Shown: piece after piece, positions 49,768-52,228 of the stretch
How the letters are laid out: the number at the start of each line of letters is the position of its first letter
How positions within the stretch are numbered: the first letter of the stretch is position 1
Assembly (NCBI GenBank): GCA_023406895.1
Contig: JAEXTV010000006.1
Coordinates: forward strand, 1-52,228
Direction of reading: 5' to 3'
DNA: 52,228 bases
Source of the DNA: Bacillota bacterium
GTDB taxonomy: Bacteria; Bacillota; Clostridia; Christensenellales; SZUA-584
Notes under the pieces: model-generated
Seen by the model: the letters and a program-made list of their open reading frames with translations, nothing else
Databases searched by the model: none
Told to the model about the DNA's origin: nothing
Position numbers and translations under genes: made by a program

Positions 49768-49929
49768 TTAATGTCTGCCTGTCTTCTTCGCTTTTGATCC
49801 GCCGGTTTTGGCCCTGCCCTGAATCTCCGGAACAGGCTGTTGTTCATTCTTATTGAAATGCTGTTTATGGTTGCTTTCCGTGCCGTGAGCGTCGCTCGGA
49901 TCCGGCCGGCGCATGCCTGCTTTTGCCAT
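49768..49929 (-). CDS. Small basic conserved protein (53 residues), possibly spore-related
   Basis: A short gene with a strong TTAGGAGG before an ATG at 49929. The product starts MAKAGMRRPDPSDAHGTESN and ends in a Lys/Gly-rich tail (GGSKAKKTGRH). It is very polar, with no hydrophobic core, so it is probably unstructured. The pattern KAGMRRPDP..HGTESN..KNE..PVPEIQG resembles short uncharacterised proteins of Clostridia; a small-spore-protein role is only a guess from composition and from the neighbouring spore-surface gene. A longer frame to 50076 exists, but the ribosome site decides the start. It is divergent from the MATE gene. Confidence 0.7.
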   Translation of the reverse strand: MAKAGMRRPDPSDAHGTESNHKQHFNKNEQQPVPEIQGRAKTGGSKAKKTGRH

Positions 49930-50015
49930 CTTTTTGTGCCTCCTAATCTTTTCTCTATTATATCCGGCTGATATAAATTCTATCGCATTATGCGCATATC
50001 TTAACCAACCGTTCC

Positions 50016-50045
50016 TTGACAAAAACAGGCGCTGACGTTTATACT
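50016..50045 (+). promoter_or_regulatory. Promoter of the MATE exporter gene
   Basis: TTGACA (50016-50021) and TATACT (50040-50045) with an 18-base spacer. The -10 box overlaps the beginning of the longest exporter frame, which confirms that translation starts later, at the TTG at 50078. Confidence 0.8.
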
Positions 50046-50077
50046 TGCTCTTATTATCCCGGAAAAGAGGCATCATT

Positions 50078-51436
50078 TTGGATCATACAAAGCAACTGGG
50101 AACCGCCCCCATATTCAGACTGGTGGTTAAGTTTTCTCTGCCTACAATTTTTGCAATGATCGTCAACGCGATATATAACATTGTCGACCGTATTTTCGTT
50201 GGGAAATTCGTCGGTGAAGACGCTCTCGGCGGGCTCACCGTATCGTTTCCTCTGATGATAATCGGTTTTGCTGTCGGAACTTTATTTGCCATCGGCGGCG
50301 CGACACTGATTTCCATAAAATTCGGAGAGCATAAGCTGGACGAAGCTAACAAGATATATGGCAATACGGCAGTGCTGATCGTCATCAGCGGCCTTTTAAT
50401 GACGGTGCTCGGCGAAATTTTTCTGGCTCCTCTGCTTCGCCTCTCCGGAGCTACGGACGCGAACTTTTCATTTGCCCTATCCTATATGCGCATTATCATT
50501 ATCGGTCTTGTATTTCAGCTGTCTTCGTTCATGATGGCTGCGATCGTCCGCAGCGAAGGCAAGCCGTTTTTATCGATGATCAGCCAGGTATTGTCGGCGG
50601 TGACCAATATCGTGCTCGATTACGTTTTTATCGGTCCGCTTGGTATGGGCGTGGAAGGCGCTGCCATTGCAACGGTCATCGGACAGATGGTCGGGTTTGG
50701 TATCCTCTCGCATTACTATTTTATATCGAAGAAAAGCCTGTTGAATATTACTCTTGCCAATCTGCGCTTACGCTGGTCCTATTTGCGCCAAATCATAGCG
50801 ATCGGCGCATCCAGCTTTGTGATCAATCTCGGAACAGGCATATCTGCATCGTTCACCAACGGGGCGTTAGCCGTTTACGGCGGCGATCCCGCCATTACCT
50901 CTTTCGGTGCAATCAACAGCCTGTTCACACTCGTGCTGATGCCGGTACTGGGACTTTTACAGGGAATCGGCCCCATTATGGGCTACAATCACGGTATGCG
51001 CCAAAATACCCGTGTTTGGAAAACGCTGTGGACGGGCATCGGTCTTGGCTGCATATTCACGTTCACGCTTTTTGCGCTGATGGAAATCTTCCCCGAGGCG
51101 TTTGTATCGCTCTTCCTTGACCCCGCGTCACCCACCATGCCGGTTTGTGTACATGGGCTGCGTCTGCAGATGCTCGCTTTGCCTGTGCTATCATTCAGCG
51201 TGCTGTCCACGGCCTATTTCCAGTCAACGGCCCAAGGCAATAAAAGCTTTTTTATCAGTCTGCTGCGCCAGCTGCTTGTGATCGTCGGCGTATTGGTTTT
51301 GCCTTATTTCTTTAAATTGTCGGGTGTCTGGCTGGCCAGCCCGTTCTCGGAACTGTTGTCTTTGTTGGTGGCTTCGCTGATGCTGGTCTTCGACCGACGT
51401 GCCCGCAAGCAAGAGATACTGCCCATAGAGGCTTAA
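50078..51436 (+). CDS. MATE-family multidrug/Na+ or H+ antiporter
   Basis: A 452-residue membrane protein with twelve hydrophobic helices in two similar halves. Family features include LVVKFSLPTIFAMIVNAIYNIVDRIFVG at the N-terminus, GGATLISI, SEGKPFLSMISQVLSAVTNIVLDYVFI in the first half, and GIGPIMGYNHG in the second. It resembles the Bacillota MepA/DinF-type branch that exports drugs using an ion gradient. Start: TTG seven bases after AAGAGG, downstream of the promoter at 50016-50045. The IS200-type element follows immediately. Confidence 0.92.
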   Translation: MDHTKQLGTAPIFRLVVKFSLPTIFAMIVNAIYNIVDRIFVGKFVGEDALGGLTVSFPLMIIGFAVGTLFAIGGATLISIKFGEHKLDEANKIYGNTAVLIVISGLLMTVLGEIFLAPLLRLSGATDANFSFALSYMRIIIIGLVFQLSSFMMAAIVRSEGKPFLSMISQVLSAVTNIVLDYVFIGPLGMGVEGAAIATVIGQMVGFGILSHYYFISKKSLLNITLANLRLRWSYLRQIIAIGASSFVINLGTGISASFTNGALAVYGGDPAITSFGAINSLFTLVLMPVLGLLQGIGPIMGYNHGMRQNTRVWKTLWTGIGLGCIFTFTLFALMEIFPEAFVSLFLDPASPTMPVCVHGLRLQMLALPVLSFSVLSTAYFQSTAQGNKSFFISLLRQLLVIVGVLVLPYFFKLSGVWLASPFSELLSLLVASLMLVFDRRARKQEILPIEA

Positions 51437-51470
51437 GCCGGATACATTTCAAATTTCATGATAGTCATGA

Positions 51471-51489
51471 CCACCCGCTCAGCGGGTGG
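51471..51489. repeat. Right-end hairpin of the IS200-type element
   Basis: Perfect 9-bp inverted repeat around one base, the expected TnpA recognition structure at the end. A second 16-base palindrome TGCGCTTGCAAGCGCA lies inward near 51525-51540, and a GCCCT/AGGGC hairpin lies between them. Confidence 0.75.
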
Positions 51490-51590
51490 CATGCTCTAGC
51501 CCTATAAGGGCATATTACCGGCTTGCGCTTGCAAGCGCATTGAATAGTTTGCCAACCGCATAGTTTTTTCGGGCCGCCGCTAAAGCGGCC

Positions 51591-52064
51591 TTATTTCTTG
51601 CCTTTGTTCGCTGGCTGACCCGTAAACGGGTCTATGTATTCCTTCATACTTATCTGATCTGCGGTGGCATCTTCTTGTAGTTGTTTTCGGATATACTCCT
51701 GTATCCTTTTTGCATTCTTCCCCACCGTATCTACATAGTACCCTCTACACCAGAAATGTCTGTTGCCATACTTATATTTCAGATTCGCATGCCGATCAAA
51801 GATTATCAGCGAACTTTTCCCTTTCAGATATCCCATTATCTCGGATACACTATACTTAGGTGGTATTCTGATCAGCATATGTATGTGATCCGGGCATAGT
51901 TCTGCTTCTATTATTTCGATCCCCTTTCTCTCACATAGTTCTCGCAATATCTGTCCTATGTCTATCTTTATTTCTCCGTATATTGCTTGCCTTCTGTATT
52001 TCGGGGCAAACACGATGTGGTACTTACATTCCCATGTTGTATGTGCTAGACTGTTTTTGTCCAT
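51591..52064 (-). CDS. tnpA: IS200/IS605-family Y1 (HUH) transposase
   Basis: A 157-residue single-strand transposase that cuts and joins top-strand ends folded as hairpins. The HUH metal motif is in CPDHIHMLI (His 60 and 62), and the nucleophile Tyr 124 lies in IQEYIRKQ with the conserved Gln 128. WECKYHIVFAPKYRR at the start and FWCRGYYVDTVG are family hallmarks. All catalytic residues are intact, so it is probably active. Start: AGGAGG abuts an upstream ATG but is ten bases from the ATG at 52064, which gives the usual MDKNSLAHT start. No TnpB partner is present. Confidence 0.95.
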   Translation of the reverse strand: MDKNSLAHTTWECKYHIVFAPKYRRQAIYGEIKIDIGQILRELCERKGIEIIEAELCPDHIHMLIRIPPKYSVSEIMGYLKGKSSLIIFDRHANLKYKYGNRHFWCRGYYVDTVGKNAKRIQEYIRKQLQEDATADQISMKEYIDPFTGQPANKGKK

Positions 52065-52103
52065 TTTGGACATACCTCCTTTGTTGATGATGCGGTCGGC
52101 AAA

Positions 52104-52228
52104 CCTTCATCATTTTAACATCGGAGGTTTTTTTCTTAAAGCTAAAGCTAACTCCCTCCACCGGCAGAGACCGGTGGTTTATTTGGTTTTGTCCGCTTTC
52201 GCTCCCAAAACCACACTAAAGTGTACAA
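52104..52228. repeat. Right copy of 125-base terminal direct repeat
   Basis: Identical to bases 1-125. It includes three successive hairpins: CCACCGG/CCGGTGG (52158-52177), TGGTTTTG/CAAAACCA (52184-52213) and ACACT/AGTGT (52213-52224). Together they form the left end and 5' leader of the IS200-type transposase gene. Confidence 0.95.

Larger units (their letters stand above)
51466..52225 (-). mobile_element. IS200-type insertion sequence (single tnpA)
   Basis: Element of the IS200/IS605 family with only the Y1 transposase gene. The right end has the perfect hairpin CCACCCGCT/AGCGGGTGG at 51471-51489. The left end, at the window's right edge, has the hairpin 52158-52164 with 52171-52177. Subterminal hairpins rather than inverted repeats, and no target duplication, fit single-strand transposition. 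Outer boundaries are approximate. The last 125 bases recur at the window start. Confidence 0.8.

Noticed and set aside
1..52228. CRISPR arrays, tRNA and rRNA genes, prophage modules
   Set aside because: No regularly spaced repeats, cloverleaf-type sequences, rRNA-like stretches or phage structural genes were seen on either strand.

Overview
The window looks like a chromosomal segment of a spore-forming, motile Bacillota, most likely class Clostridia. The evidence is a set of Gram-positive features: strong AGGAGG-type ribosome sites, a TRAP protein, the GlgC/GlgD pair, a BclA-type spore-surface domain, an ECF sigma/RsgI-like pair and a Na+-decarboxylase beta subunit. Base composition is roughly balanced. 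No rRNA, tRNA, CRISPR array or phage module was found. The first 125 bases are repeated exactly as the last 125 and lie inside the left end of an IS200-type element, so the sequence is either a circular assembly or a contig closed through repeated copies of that insertion sequence.

Layout. 0.1-3 kb: ECF sigma factor and a membrane anti-sigma factor with Cys-rich fibronectin-like repeats, two of them almost identical at DNA level. 3-6.6 kb: a palindromic repeat element, a DivIVA-like coiled-coil protein, and an lgt-pncB operon. 6.6-15.1 kb: a five-gene minus-strand operon for a synthase-dependent exopolysaccharide. It encodes a nucleotide-sugar dehydrogenase, a lipoprotein with three NodB modules of which only the last is intact, a PilZ-GT2 membrane synthase, a membrane-anchored divergent deacetylase-like protein, and a GH18 lipoprotein. 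15.1-15.75 kb: repeat-rich DNA. 15.75-17.3 kb: two patatin-like genes, one having lost its nucleophile. 17.5-19 kb: HAD phosphatase and Fe-S flavoprotein. 19.3-21.5 kb: chemoreceptor with a likely sigma-D promoter. 21.7-27 kb: dnaE followed by mtrB (TRAP), a small DUF2007-like protein, a 4HBT thioesterase and an APH-fold kinase. 27.1-28.5 kb: SsuBC-like ABC transporter. 29-39.3 kb: glycogen operon glgB-glgC-glgD-glgA-glgP-GH13. 39.5-45.2 kb: small membrane protein, MerR/TipAS regulator, copZ-copA, and an active-looking diguanylate cyclase. 45.2-47.2 kb: GntR-ABC operon with its own operator. 47.4-48.7 kb: oadB plus a 45-residue oadG. 49-51.4 kb: BclA-C-domain protein, a 53-residue basic protein, and a MATE exporter. 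51.46 kb to the end: IS200-type element.

How parts may work together (inference): the exopolysaccharide operon is the most distinctive system. A nucleotide-sugar uronate donor would be polymerised and exported by the PilZ-GT2 synthase, then modified and trimmed outside by NodB and GH18 proteins. Lgt, encoded next door, would lipidate the two lipoproteins. The PilZ domain has lost one arginine of the c-di-GMP signature, although a diguanylate cyclase with a canonical inhibitory site is encoded 30 kb away. Several proteins have lost catalytic residues (a patatin, a thioesterase, two NodB modules), which suggests binding or regulatory roles.
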